NCBI RefSeq assembly: GCF_023204875.1 | Contig: NZ_CP096247.1 | Span: 2,852,001 to 2,916,000, forward strand | Length of the DNA stretch: 64,000 nt | Origin: Prevotella sp. E15-22 | GTDB taxonomy: Bacteria; Bacteroidota; Bacteroidia; Bacteroidales; Bacteroidaceae | Direction of reading: 5' to 3' | Shown here: positions 16,498 to 24,890 of the stretch, in pieces | How positions within the stretch are numbered: position 1 is the first letter of the stretch | Layout: every line of letters begins with the position of its first letter | Notes under the pieces: model-generated | What the model saw: only the letters and a program-made list of their open reading frames with translations | What the model was told of the DNA's origin: nothing | Databases searched by the model: none | Translations under genes and position numbers: made by a program

Positions 16498-17283
16498 ATG
16501 AAAAAAACAACATTCACACTTGCCAGCGCCATCATCTTGATTTGTGGCATCATGGCTACAATGGCCTGTTCTTCGGAGGACAACGCTTCTGCTGTTGACC
16601 CCACAGAAGACAGCAGTCAGTTCGTGACCCTCACAGACGTCGTGCCTGACGCCATCTTGGAAATTCGCTACTTTGGCACTTACAACTTTGTGGGCACGCG
16701 TATTGATGGTTATCTGGAGCCTACAGCCCTGCTGACCAAGGTTGCTGCCGACAGTCTGTTGGCTGTGAGCAATGATGTCAAGGCGCTAGGCTATCGCCTG
16801 AAGATCTACGATGCCTATCGTCCGCAGATGGGTGTCGACCATTTTATGCGTTGGGGTGCCGACATCGCCGACACGCTGATGAAGCCCTACTTCTATCCTG
16901 ACCTCACCAAGGAGGTACTCTTTCCACAGGAGTATATCTGCGAGAGAAGCGGCCACACACGCGGCTCCACACTCGACCTGACCCTCTTCGATATGACCAC
17001 AGAGAAGGAAGTCGACATGGGCGGCACCTTCGACTGGTTTGGCCCAGAGAGTCATCCCGACTTCTGCGGCAATCCTGAGACAGGCGAATATACTGGCGAA
17101 AATAGTAAGAGTCCTGCTGGCAGAAGCATCACCCCAGAGCAGTTCCACAATCGCATGATTCTGCGTGCAGCGATGATGCGCCATGGTTTCAAGCCATTCC
17201 CCACTGAGTGGTGGCACTTCACCCTGAAGGACGAACCGTTCCCTGACACGTACTTCACCTTCCCCGTCAAGAAACTGAATTAG
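16498..17283 (+). CDS. D-Ala-D-Ala dipeptidase (VanX/DdpX type, M15D) lipoprotein
   Basis: A 261-aa protein with a lipoprotein signal (cysteine 24 in MATMACSSED). The zinc-enzyme motifs of VanX are complete: SGHTRGSTLD with H153 and D160, and TEWWHF with E237 and H240. Such enzymes cleave D-Ala-D-Ala. No vanH or vanA gene is near, and its 13-nt spacing to murF, which consumes D-Ala-D-Ala, points to peptidoglycan recycling or turnover rather than resistance. The lipobox suggests an envelope location, unlike cytoplasmic VanX. Confidence 0.9.
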   Translation: MKKTTFTLASAIILICGIMATMACSSEDNASAVDPTEDSSQFVTLTDVVPDAILEIRYFGTYNFVGTRIDGYLEPTALLTKVAADSLLAVSNDVKALGYRLKIYDAYRPQMGVDHFMRWGADIADTLMKPYFYPDLTKEVLFPQEYICERSGHTRGSTLDLTLFDMTTEKEVDMGGTFDWFGPESHPDFCGNPETGEYTGENSKSPAGRSITPEQFHNRMILRAAMMRHGFKPFPTEWWHFTLKDEPFPDTYFTFPVKKLN

Positions 17284-17296
17284 TATAAACCCACAA

Positions 17297-18634
17297 ATGG
17301 ATATCAAGGAATTATATCATCTCTATCAGCAGCATCCATGCATCACCACGGATAGCCGCGACTGCCCTGAGGGCAGCATCTTTCTGGCCCTGAAAGGCGA
17401 GAAGTTTGATGGCAACCAATATGCAGAGGGCGCCCTCGAGAAGGGTTGCGCCTATGCCATCGTTGACAACCCCGATGTAGTGAAAGACCATCGTTACATC
17501 CTTGTTGACAACTGTCTGCAGACCTTCAAGGACATCGCCCGCGAGCATCGCCGCCAGTTCAATATCCCTGTCATCGGCATCACTGGTACCAATGGTAAGA
17601 CTACCACCAAGGAACTCATCAAGGCCGTGCTCTCTGAGAAATACAACGTGCTGGCCACTGAGGGCAACTTCAATAACGACGTGGGTGTGCCCAAGACGCT
17701 GTTGCGCCTGAACAAGGAGCACGAGATTGCCATCATTGAGATGGGTGCCAGTCATCCTGGCGACATCAAGACGCTGGTTGAAACGGCAGAGCCCACCTGC
17801 GGCCTCATCACCAACGTGGGACGTGCCCATCTGCAGGGCTTTGGTTCGTTCGAGGGTGTCATCAAGACCAAGGGCGAACTCTACGACTACCTGCGCACCA
17901 AGGAGGACGGACTGGTGTTTGTCAATGCCGACAACGACTACCTGTGCGACATGCTGACCGACGAGATGTGGTGCACACCCTACTCTACCGACCCTGAGAA
18001 GCAGTATGCCTGCATATCGGGCGAGGTGCTGAGCTGCGACCCTCTGCTGAAGTTCCGCTGGCGCAGGCCTTTGATGGAACTGGAAGAGACGGGTGCCTCG
18101 CAGAAGTGGCATAAGGTGCAGACCAACCTTATTGGCGCCTACAACATAGACAACCTGCTGGCTGCCATCGCTGTGGGCATCAACTTCAGCGTGGACCGCA
18201 AGCAGATCTGTCATGCTCTGGAGACTTATGTGCCTACGAACAACCGCTCGCAACTCACTGAGACGCCTTACAACCGACTCATCGTGGATGCCTATAATGC
18301 CAACCCTTCGAGCATGGCTGCCGCCCTGGAGAACTTCCAGATGGTGGTGCCTCACGAGGGTGAGACGAAGATGGCCATCCTGGGCGACATGCGCGAGTTG
18401 GGCGAGGTGAGTCTGGAGGAACATCAGAAGACGGTTGACCTGCTGGCAGCATCGAGTCTAACGAACGTATGGCTGGTGGGCGAAGAGTTTGGCAAAACCA
18501 ACACGCAGTTCCGCAAGTTCAAGGACGTGGAAGAGGTAAAGGCCGAGATACAAAAAAATCGTCCCGCTGGTCACCTGATTCTCATCAAGGGTTCCAACGG
18601 AACGAAGCTCTATCAGTTGCCTGAGCTGCTATAA
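17297..18634 (+). CDS. murF: UDP-MurNAc-tripeptide--D-Ala-D-Ala ligase
   Basis: A 445-aa Mur ligase. The ATP-binding P-loop is GITGTNGKTTTKE (G97-T103), with FNNDVGVP and EMGASHPGDI as typical MurF stretches and DAYNANPSSM in the C-terminal domain. It adds D-Ala-D-Ala to the UDP-MurNAc-tripeptide in the cytoplasm. Here it lies away from the dcw cluster (58-64 kb) and 13 nt after a D-Ala-D-Ala dipeptidase gene. Its end overlaps the convergent CE8 gene by 6 nt. Confidence 0.95.
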   Translation: MDIKELYHLYQQHPCITTDSRDCPEGSIFLALKGEKFDGNQYAEGALEKGCAYAIVDNPDVVKDHRYILVDNCLQTFKDIAREHRRQFNIPVIGITGTNGKTTTKELIKAVLSEKYNVLATEGNFNNDVGVPKTLLRLNKEHEIAIIEMGASHPGDIKTLVETAEPTCGLITNVGRAHLQGFGSFEGVIKTKGELYDYLRTKEDGLVFVNADNDYLCDMLTDEMWCTPYSTDPEKQYACISGEVLSCDPLLKFRWRRPLMELEETGASQKWHKVQTNLIGAYNIDNLLAAIAVGINFSVDRKQICHALETYVPTNNRSQLTETPYNRLIVDAYNANPSSMAAALENFQMVVPHEGETKMAILGDMRELGEVSLEEHQKTVDLLAASSLTNVWLVGEEFGKTNTQFRKFKDVEEVKAEIQKNRPAGHLILIKGSNGTKLYQLPELL

Positions 18635-19687
18635 TTTCAGGTAACGCTTCATCATACGCGCGCTCTGTTTCTGCAGGGTGCGCGTCTTTTTGTCTGGTCG
18701 CCACTGGGAGTAGACGTTCTTCAGGGCATAACGCTCGGCCTCTTTCTTAGTGATAATCGTCTCTGTGGTGTTCTTCTCGCCGTTCAGCGTAAAGGTCGCC
18801 ACGTTCGACTTCGGCGTGATGTTGCGCCCATGGGCATCCATCGTGCCATACTCTTGGAAGCGACTCTGAATGGTGCGCATGCCGCGAGGCTCAAAGCGCG
18901 ATGACTGTAGGTGCTCTGGCTGTTCTATCGTGGTGTAGAGCCACGTGCAGTGGGGCTGCTCCCTCCAGCCACGGGCATAGACAAAGTCCGTGTTGTTGCT
19001 ACGGATGGTGCAATGACTGAACACATACCCCCAGTCAGTCTTCGACGTGCGAGGAGCAGCGATGATGTCACGTCCGCCACCGTTCTGCCTGCGTTTCTCC
19101 ATCACCAGCAGACAATGATAAAAGAACACATCGCCGGCACCACAGATGAAGTCGACCGTGCCATGAATCTCGGAGTCCTCGAAGTACGAGTGGCCATGCT
19201 CGTTGTTACTATAGTAAGTATCCTGATACGACAGCATTCTCACATGCTTGAAGATGGTGCTGTCGCCCTTGTCTTGCCAGCAGACAGCCCTGCCTGCCGC
19301 ACCCGAGTGATAGTAGTCGAGCGCATTCTTCAGGGTGAGATCCTGCACATAGGTGTGATGGCCGCGATTCAGTAAGGTGGCCGTCGTACTGATGCCCTCG
19401 TTCTCGACCTTTGGTGCATTCACAATGATGGTGCCCTCCATGCTCTGACCCACCAAGGCGATGTTATGACCACTGATGGATGTCAGCACTCGTTCGCCCA
19501 GGTCGTAGACGCCATCAGGAATCAGGATAAAGAGTCGTTCTGACAGCGTATCGGCATTCTGAAGGTTAGCCCGTTCGATGGCATTCAACAGACTCTCGGC
19601 ATTGCCAGCCTCGACCACAATCTGTGCCTTTGTCGTATAGGCGACAGTCAACCATGCTATCAAGATAAGGAGTTTCAGATGTTTCAT
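18629..19687 (-). CDS. Pectinesterase-family protein (CE8), secreted
   Basis: A 352-aa protein from the ATG at 19687 (MKHLKLLILIAWLT), which gives a clean signal peptide; longer in-frame starts upstream do not. The right-handed beta-helix core shows the pectin methylesterase landmarks SYQDTYY, GTVDFICGAGDVFF (nucleophile Asp) and FVYARGW (Arg). The family removes methyl esters from pectin. No other pectin gene is close by. The last codons overlap the end of murF. Confidence 0.87.
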   Translation of the reverse strand: MKHLKLLILIAWLTVAYTTKAQIVVEAGNAESLLNAIERANLQNADTLSERLFILIPDGVYDLGERVLTSISGHNIALVGQSMEGTIIVNAPKVENEGISTTATLLNRGHHTYVQDLTLKNALDYYHSGAAGRAVCWQDKGDSTIFKHVRMLSYQDTYYSNNEHGHSYFEDSEIHGTVDFICGAGDVFFYHCLLVMEKRRQNGGGRDIIAAPRTSKTDWGYVFSHCTIRSNNTDFVYARGWREQPHCTWLYTTIEQPEHLQSSRFEPRGMRTIQSRFQEYGTMDAHGRNITPKSNVATFTLNGEKNTTETIITKKEAERYALKNVYSQWRPDKKTRTLQKQSARMMKRYLKL

Positions 19688-19720
19688 GTCTTGGTTAATA
19701 GGTGACATATGAATACAAAA

Positions 19721-19755
19721 AACGCTCATCCACCTTTCGGTTGATAAGCGCTTTT
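19721..19755 (-). terminator. Terminator after tRNA-Phe
   Basis: An imperfect stem (AACGCTCATC against GATAAGCGCTT) directly follows the tRNA CCA end on the minus strand, ending in a T-run. Confidence 0.65.
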
Positions 19756-19756
19756 G

Positions 19757-19832
19757 TGGTGGTGCCTCCAGGAATCGAACCGGGGACACACGGATTTTCA
19801 GTCCGATGCTCTACCAACTGAGCTAAGGCACC
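19757..19832 (-). tRNA. tRNA-Phe (GAA)
   Basis: The minus strand folds as a complete tRNA. The 7-bp acceptor stem is GGTGCCT/AGGCACC, the D-arm is AGCTCAGTTGGTAGAGC, the anticodon loop is CTGAAAA (anticodon GAA), and the T-arm contains GGTTCGATTCC. The discriminator A is followed by a genomically encoded CCA (19757-19759). A -7 element lies at 19850-19857. Confidence 0.97.
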
Positions 19833-19849
19833 TTTTTTAATTACGGCTG

Positions 19850-19857
19850 CAAAGGTA
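19850..19857 (-). promoter_or_regulatory. Promoter -7 element (TACCTTTG) of tRNA-Phe
   Basis: TACCTTTG on the minus strand, 17 bp before the first tRNA base. Confidence 0.65.
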
Positions 19858-19920
19858 CAACAAAAAATCGAGATAACATAACTTTTTCAATAAAAATTTG
19901 CTTAACTCGCAAAAAAGCAC

Positions 19921-19928
19921 TACCTTTG
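19921..19928 (+). promoter_or_regulatory. Promoter -7 element (TACCTTTG) of tRNA-Pro
   Basis: TACCTTTG on the plus strand, 29 bp before tRNA-Pro. It is divergent from the tRNA-Phe promoter. Confidence 0.65.
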
Positions 19929-19957
19929 CAGCCGATTTCGTGCATTCTGAAATCAAT

Positions 19958-20030
19958 CGGGATGTAGCGCAGTTGGTAGCGCACTACGTTCGGGACGTAG
20001 GGGTCGGGCGTTCGAGTCGCCTCATCCCGA
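19958..20030 (+). tRNA. tRNA-Pro (CGG)
   Basis: Acceptor CGGGATG pairs with CATCCCG. The D-arm is GCGCAGTTGGTAGCGC, the anticodon stem is CTACG/CGTAG with loop TTCGGGA (anticodon CGG), and the T-arm is around GTTCGAGTC. The discriminator A at 20030 is not followed by CCA, unlike the neighbouring tRNA-Phe, so CCA must be added after transcription. Confidence 0.96.
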
Positions 20031-20042
20031 CTTATAAAAAAC

Positions 20043-20077
20043 AAAAGGTGGTCGAACACGATGTTCAACCACCTTTT
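20043..20077. terminator. Terminator between tRNA-Pro and the DUF3098 gene
   Basis: AAAAGGTGGT (20043-20052) pairs with ACCACCTTTT (20068-20077), with further GAACA/TGTTC pairing inside. T-runs lie on both sides, so it serves both convergent units. Confidence 0.88.
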
Positions 20078-20078
20078 T

Positions 20079-20312
20079 TTATTTCCATCGAAGTATTCCC
20101 ACCACCATCAACAGATAGCCCGCCAAACACAGCATGGGAGCCACCACAATACGCTGAGGCGAAAAGATATCGGGATTGAAAGCCTGCTCAGTACTGTCTG
20201 GTCCATACATCAGCAGATAGCCAATAGCAATGAGGAGGAGCGACAAGAGGATGATGAAACGACTGGTGGTCAGAAAGGAAAGCCACTTAGTCTTTGGGGT
20301 ATTGTTTGACAT
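20079..20312 (-). CDS. DUF3098 small membrane protein
   Basis: A 77-aa protein from the ATG at 20312 (MSNNTPKT). The frame stays open upstream within the neighbouring gene but has no family support there. Two membrane helices (about 19-35 and 57-73) flank the conserved loop YGPDSTEQAFNPDIFSPQRI with its FSPQRI signature of DUF3098. The function is unknown; in many Bacteroidota the family sits near ftsX/uppP, but here it follows a DUF2723 gene and overlaps its end by 26 nt, so the two are coupled. Confidence 0.85.
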   Translation of the reverse strand: MSNNTPKTKWLSFLTTSRFIILLSLLLIAIGYLLMYGPDSTEQAFNPDIFSPQRIVVAPMLCLAGYLLMVVGILRWK

Positions 20313-22779
20313 ACTGTTCATAGGATTTACTGTATTGATAAAAGAGTTCTGTTCTGTTGTATTGCGCAGCCACGGTGAGGGCACGCTCCATCGTCTGCAG
20401 CCACACATACTGCGAGTAGCGTGAGCCATTGCGACGCTTGGGACGGATGGTCTGTATCCACGAAAGCCACTCGTCAGAACGACGGAGCAGATCGTTTGCG
20501 ATGGCATCGCCCTGCTGATATTGTCCTGCCATATAATAGCAGCGCGCCATGGAAAGAGCTGCATCTGTATAGGGCACATTCTCGTGCGGCATCTCATGCT
20601 GCCATTTTTCACAGACGGTCAGGGCCCGCTTCACATCACCCTGCCGGAGCAAGGAGTCAATCAATATGCCCATGATCAACTGGTGACTGTCGGCCATGCG
20701 CTTCACATCCTCGTCCACATAGATGCCTTTCGTATTGAGACCGCCATAGCGGAAACGATGCATAATGTTGTCGTAGAGTCGTTCCACGTCCACCCGCTGT
20801 TCTGTGGCCGTAGGACTGATGCGATAGGCCAGTCCCTCGAGCACCAGATGATTGCGAAGGAACGACAGCGTGCTGTTGCCCGTACTGATGGAGAGATAGA
20901 AGGGACGCTGCCATTGGGACTGCTGCAACATGTGGAGCACCATCAGTTCGTTCTTAAACAGGTAGTGCACGTCCTTGAGCGAGATGACCGTCTGACCAAT
21001 GGTGACACTATCAACATCAATGGGCACACAGTCCAGTCGTCCTTCCTGATAGTCTTCATGACGCAAGGCGATAGGCAAGGCTGGCGAGTCGTAGGCCGGG
21101 CGTTTCATCTGGTCGATATACCAGTCGGTATTCAGATACTCCAGGTTACAGTCGCGCGTATCTGTTCGCACCCCTTCCACCTCGTGGTTATACCACAGTG
21201 GGAACGTGTCGTTGTCGCCATTGGTGAAGATCACGGGATAGCCTTCGCGCTGCATACTCTCCAGATAGTTGGCACCAAAGTCGCGACAGGTATAGCGGCC
21301 AGAGCGATCGTGATCGTCCCAAGTCTGCGAGACCATCTGGATGGGGACAGTCATCCCCGCCAATGCCACGATGCCAGCCAACGGCACCAAGTGCTTGCCT
21401 GCCCGCTTTTCAAAGAAATGATAGAGGGAAGCCACACCCATGCCTATCCAAATGGCAAAGGCATAGAACGACCCCACATAGGCATAGTCGCGTTCACGTG
21501 GCTGGAGTGGTGTTTGGTTCAGATAGACAACAATGGCAAGACCCGTCATCACGAACAGCAGCGAGACAATCAGGAATTGCTGTCGCCCCTCGCGCCCTCT
21601 GCGCCATTGCCAAAGGATGCCCATCAAACCGAGTAACAAGGGGAGACCATAGAACACGTTGCGCCCCTTGTTATGCCTGAGGTCGGAGGGCAACTTCGAC
21701 GTGTCGCACCCCAGCAACCAGTCATCTATCCATCGGAAGCCTGTTATCCAGTTGCCGTGCTCCACCTCGCCATTGCCCTGGATATTGTTCTGTCGACCCA
21801 CAAAGTTCCACAAGAAGTAGCGCCAATACATGAAGTTCACCTGATAACTAATGAAATAGCGCAGGTTCTCATCTTTGGTGGGCACGCCATCCTTGGTTTT
21901 GATGCTGCCAAGCCAATCGGAATAGGCCTTGGCATGGCGCTGGGAGTAGATTCTGGGGAAGAGAGGCGTCTTGCCATACTGCTCACGACTCAGGTACTTA
22001 GTGAGTCGCTCCACACTACTGGGTGCATTCTCGCACATTGGCGGGTTGGCGTTGGCCCTTATCAGAATGACACCATAGCTGCTGAAGCCAATCAGCATTA
22101 CAAACAGACAGACCAGCGACAGTCGAAGTCTACGCTTCCAGGAGGTGCGCTTTGCCTTACGAAAAAGGATCACAAAGAACATGGCTGGCAAACAGAGAAG
22201 GCACAGCAGATGAACGCCAATGGACAAACCCGTGATATAGGCTATCAAGACAATCCATCGACTACTGCGAGGACTGTCGGCCTCATCTTCCCACTTCAGA
22301 ATCAGCCAAAACATCAGGGCCGTAAGGAAGCTGGAGAAGGCATAGACCTCGGCCTCGACTGCCGAGAACCAGAACGTGTCGCTAAAGGTATAGACCAGTG
22401 CACCCACCACGCCACAGGCCTCGATGATGATGACTTGCGCCACGCCCTCAGGCTTTATCAGTTTGCGAACGAGGTGTGTGATGGTCAGGAACAAGAAGAA
22501 GATACAGCCCGCACTCAGGAGTGCCGACAGGATATTCACCATCAATGCCACATGCGACGGCTCACTGGCAAACTGTGAGAAGAAGTTGGCCACGAGCATA
22601 AAGAAAGGGGCGCCAGGCGGATGACCAATCTCCAGTTTATAGCCACACGCAATGAACTCTGGGCAGTCCCACAAGCTGGCCGTAGGCTCCACCGTCATAC
22701 AATACACCACGGCGGCAGTGGAAAAACACAGCCACGCCGTCATGGTGTTTAATCTCGAAAAAGTTTTTTCTTGTATCAT
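20287..22779 (-). CDS. DUF2723 membrane protein (GT-C glycosyltransferase-like)
   Basis: An 830-aa protein. The N-terminal half has about ten membrane helices and the DUF2723 signature: TVEPTASLWDCPEFIACGYKL followed by HPPGAPFFMLVANFF. The acidic W-D-C-P-E loop resembles that of protein O-mannosyltransferases, and the family is predicted to be GT-C transferases acting at the outer face of the inner membrane. The C-terminal third is soluble with TPR-like helices. Substrate unknown; protein O-glycosylation is a reasonable guess for Bacteroidales. A -7 element lies at 22801-22808. Confidence 0.87.
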   Translation of the reverse strand: MIQEKTFSRLNTMTAWLCFSTAAVVYCMTVEPTASLWDCPEFIACGYKLEIGHPPGAPFFMLVANFFSQFASEPSHVALMVNILSALLSAGCIFFLFLTITHLVRKLIKPEGVAQVIIIEACGVVGALVYTFSDTFWFSAVEAEVYAFSSFLTALMFWLILKWEDEADSPRSSRWIVLIAYITGLSIGVHLLCLLCLPAMFFVILFRKAKRTSWKRRLRLSLVCLFVMLIGFSSYGVILIRANANPPMCENAPSSVERLTKYLSREQYGKTPLFPRIYSQRHAKAYSDWLGSIKTKDGVPTKDENLRYFISYQVNFMYWRYFLWNFVGRQNNIQGNGEVEHGNWITGFRWIDDWLLGCDTSKLPSDLRHNKGRNVFYGLPLLLGLMGILWQWRRGREGRQQFLIVSLLFVMTGLAIVVYLNQTPLQPRERDYAYVGSFYAFAIWIGMGVASLYHFFEKRAGKHLVPLAGIVALAGMTVPIQMVSQTWDDHDRSGRYTCRDFGANYLESMQREGYPVIFTNGDNDTFPLWYNHEVEGVRTDTRDCNLEYLNTDWYIDQMKRPAYDSPALPIALRHEDYQEGRLDCVPIDVDSVTIGQTVISLKDVHYLFKNELMVLHMLQQSQWQRPFYLSISTGNSTLSFLRNHLVLEGLAYRISPTATEQRVDVERLYDNIMHRFRYGGLNTKGIYVDEDVKRMADSHQLIMGILIDSLLRQGDVKRALTVCEKWQHEMPHENVPYTDAALSMARCYYMAGQYQQGDAIANDLLRRSDEWLSWIQTIRPKRRNGSRYSQYVWLQTMERALTVAAQYNRTELFYQYSKSYEQYVKQYPKD

Positions 22780-22800
22780 ACGTTTGCAGTTTTATCGCTG

Positions 22801-22808
22801 CAAAAGTA
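22801..22808 (-). promoter_or_regulatory. Promoter -7 element (TACTTTTG) of the DUF2723 gene
   Basis: TACTTTTG on the minus strand, 22 bp before the start codon. Confidence 0.6.
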
Positions 22809-22837
22809 TGAAAAGGATAAAGGGAAGCCAAAAATAC

Positions 22838-22872
22838 TTCCTGACATTTGTCTGACAATTACCTGTCAGGAA
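22838..22872 (-). terminator. Terminator after the membrane-bound winged-helix regulator
   Basis: A perfect 9-bp inverted repeat (TTCCTGACA at 22838-22846, TGTCAGGAA at 22864-22872) followed on the minus strand by GTATTTTT. Confidence 0.75.
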
Positions 22873-22877
22873 TCTAT

Positions 22878-23543
22878 CTATCTGATAGTCAAGCCATACG
22901 CACGACCTCTATCTACCTCAATTTTCAGGTTGGAATGCTCCTCGATGATTGGTTTCAATCTGCGGACAAGCGTATAGAGCGTCTCGCTGGCATCCTCTTT
23001 CTTGGGCCAAAGCGCATCACATATCTCCGTTTTCGATAGTTTGTGGGAGGGCGACTGCCACAGCATCTCCATTAGTTGCTGCTGCATGGGCGTCAACCTC
23101 ACCACACATCCCTTCGCATCAACAAAGTTACCTTCCTGCAGAGCCAGTCCGCCAAACATGCCCATGGCCATGCGTCTACGATGCTGATAGAGACAATACA
23201 TACCCCAAAGCACCACCATCGACCACAGCACCATCGACGGTCTTTGGTCTGATAATGCAAGAATGGTGGCAGTAGACACCTGCGGACGCGGCTGGAACCC
23301 CTTTTCTGTGTCCAACGCCAACACGGCCTTTCCCTTCAGATCCTCTGTCTGAAGGTAGTTGTTAAACACCCTGATGGTGTCGGCGCTAATCACTTCTGAC
23401 TGCTGTTCTTCCAGAGCCTTAGCCAGTGCCTGGTTCATCTCCTCAGTCACCATCACCTCTGTTGTCCTATAACTGTTCAGACTAAACAGGCTTGAAGCCA
23501 CAATCAGTGCAAAGAGCACTACAATAGGTAATCGCTGTTTCAT
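22878..23543 (-). CDS. Membrane-anchored winged-helix transcriptional regulator
   Basis: A 221-aa protein from the ATG at 23543, supported by the -7 element at 23563-23570. A first membrane helix (about 5-20), a periplasmic stretch of about 80 residues, a second helix (about 103-118), then an OmpR/PhoB-type winged-helix domain at the C-terminus (VRLTPMQQQLMEMLWQ, LSKTEICDALWPK, LYTLVRRLKPIIEE). It looks like a one-component regulator with DNA binding on the cytoplasmic side. A TonB-like periplasmic protein gene lies just upstream in the same direction. Confidence 0.82.
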   Translation of the reverse strand: MKQRLPIVVLFALIVASSLFSLNSYRTTEVMVTEEMNQALAKALEEQQSEVISADTIRVFNNYLQTEDLKGKAVLALDTEKGFQPRPQVSTATILALSDQRPSMVLWSMVVLWGMYCLYQHRRRMAMGMFGGLALQEGNFVDAKGCVVRLTPMQQQLMEMLWQSPSHKLSKTEICDALWPKKEDASETLYTLVRRLKPIIEEHSNLKIEVDRGRAYGLTIR

Positions 23544-23562
23544 CGGTTCATGCTTTTGTCTG

Positions 23563-23570
23563 CAAAGATA
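23563..23570 (-). promoter_or_regulatory. Promoter -7 element (TATCTTTG) of the winged-helix regulator
   Basis: TATCTTTG on the minus strand, 20 bp before the chosen start at 23543. Confidence 0.65.
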
Positions 23571-23626
23571 AAACATTTTTCCGAACTCTCAAAATAATTC
23601 ACAACCTTTAAGATGTACGTCTTCAG

Positions 23627-24736
23627 CTATCGCATAAAGAAGTTCACGGTGAGGTCGTATCTCACTCTGACGGGCTCACCATTCTGTTTTCCTGGCGTCC
23701 ACTTTGGCATGGCGTTGACAAGGCGGATGGCCTCAGCATCAAGATCGGGATCGAGGCCCTTGATCACCTTCACCGTCGATAACTGACCGTCGGGCTCTAC
23801 GATAAACGCACAGATCACATTGCCACGGATGCCCTTTGCCTTAGCCTCGGCAGGATATTTCAGGTTCCTGAACACCCACATCATCATGGCCTGGTCGCCA
23901 CCAGGGAAGGAGGGCACACGCTCCAGTTTGTCCTTCTCCGTCCATTTTATCACGCCACCATAAGCCTCTTCTATCTCCTTCTGCAACTTAGCATTCTGGG
24001 CCAGGATATCCTGTTCGCGTTTCTCCACAGCCTGCCAGTCGACCAGTTCCTTGATAGCGTCGGTAAACTTGTTTTTATCATTGTGATACACATAGTTTTG
24101 TTCCACCATGCGGCCGTTCTTCTTGTACGACACCTTGAAGTTCTTCTCATCCATCGACATATGAATGGTGGTTTTTCCTGCATCACCTTTGATGCGCTCC
24201 ACCAACTCGGGCTTCAGCACATCGCCCAGCGAGAGCACCTTATTGTGGACCACATCGAACACGAAGTTGCGCTCACGGTTCTTCTGCGACGACTCGTTGC
24301 CATGAAGAGCCAGTTGCATGTATCCCACGAAGTAATTCAGATAACGCTGTTCCACGCCACCCTTGAACTGCACCACCATCTTCTCGCGCTGACCGATGGT
24401 TTCCTTCACCGTACTGGGATCAACGACAGACTCATATTCCGCCATATGCTGTTTCAATCCCTCCTCCAGCGAGTCGGACGCTTTCTCCTTACCAAACAGG
24501 ATACGCGTGATGGCCCTGTTTAATGCCGCATACTTGCTGTGACAATGAATGGAGGTCTCCACCTTGAACCATTGGTTGCTGGCGCGCGCCGCCTTCACTT
24601 CCTGAACATCGAGCATTCCATTAGATTGTCCATCTGCAGCAGTTGCAGTCATTTGATTCTGTGCCATGCACACACAGCCTTGACCAAGCATCAAAAGCAA
24701 GGCCAACACCTTCAGTTTGTTTACGATTGTCATCAT
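23627..24736 (-). CDS. TonB-family protein with N-terminal extension
   Basis: A 369-aa protein from the ATG at 24736; the -7 element at 24780-24787 excludes a longer frame. It has a signal sequence, a central region of about 220 residues with no family I recognise, a coiled coil (REQDILAQNAKLQKEIEE), and a C-terminal TonB domain (LKYPAEAKAKGIRGNVICAFIVEPDGQL, then DAEAIRLVNAMPKWTPGKQNGEPVRV). It lacks the proline-rich stalk of classic TonB, so it may be a structural or signalling relative rather than an energy transducer. Confidence 0.82.
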   Translation of the reverse strand: MMTIVNKLKVLALLLMLGQGCVCMAQNQMTATAADGQSNGMLDVQEVKAARASNQWFKVETSIHCHSKYAALNRAITRILFGKEKASDSLEEGLKQHMAEYESVVDPSTVKETIGQREKMVVQFKGGVEQRYLNYFVGYMQLALHGNESSQKNRERNFVFDVVHNKVLSLGDVLKPELVERIKGDAGKTTIHMSMDEKNFKVSYKKNGRMVEQNYVYHNDKNKFTDAIKELVDWQAVEKREQDILAQNAKLQKEIEEAYGGVIKWTEKDKLERVPSFPGGDQAMMMWVFRNLKYPAEAKAKGIRGNVICAFIVEPDGQLSTVKVIKGLDPDLDAEAIRLVNAMPKWTPGKQNGEPVRVRYDLTVNFFMR

Positions 24737-24779
24737 TGTTTTATGGTTAGTTAAACATTTTTGGTTATTAATTGCGATG

Positions 24780-24787
24780 CAAAGATA
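24780..24787 (-). promoter_or_regulatory. Promoter -7 element (TATCTTTG) of the TonB-family gene
   Basis: TATCTTTG on the minus strand, 43 bp before the chosen start codon. Confidence 0.65.
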
Positions 24788-24828
24788 GAAAGAATACATG
24801 AAACATGCAAGAAATTTAAAAAGAAAAT

Positions 24829-24863
24829 GACAGGCAGGTGTCTGTCACAGATACCCGCCTGTC
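24829..24863 (-). terminator. Terminator after the DUF3836 gene
   Basis: GACAGGCAGGTGTCTG pairs with CAGATACCCGCCTGTC around a 3-nt loop with two mismatched positions. A T-rich run follows on the minus strand. Confidence 0.85.
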
Positions 24864-24890
24864 GAGAGAGATTTGTTATATTAATAAGAT

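Noticed and set aside
16498..17283. Vancomycin-resistance determinant
   Set aside because: VanX-type motifs are present but there is no vanH, vanA, vanR or vanS; a single dipeptidase next to murF fits cell-wall recycling better.
19757..20030. tRNA genes as attachment site of an integrated island
   Set aside because: No integrase and no repeated tRNA 3' end were found nearby.
20313..20612. N-terminal extension of the DUF3098 protein to 177 residues
   Set aside because: The extension lies inside the DUF2723 coding sequence in another frame; the family protein starts at MSNNTPKT.
20521..21636. Plus-strand open frame of 371 codons opposite the DUF2723 gene
   Set aside because: Antisense shadow, His-rich and without domain.
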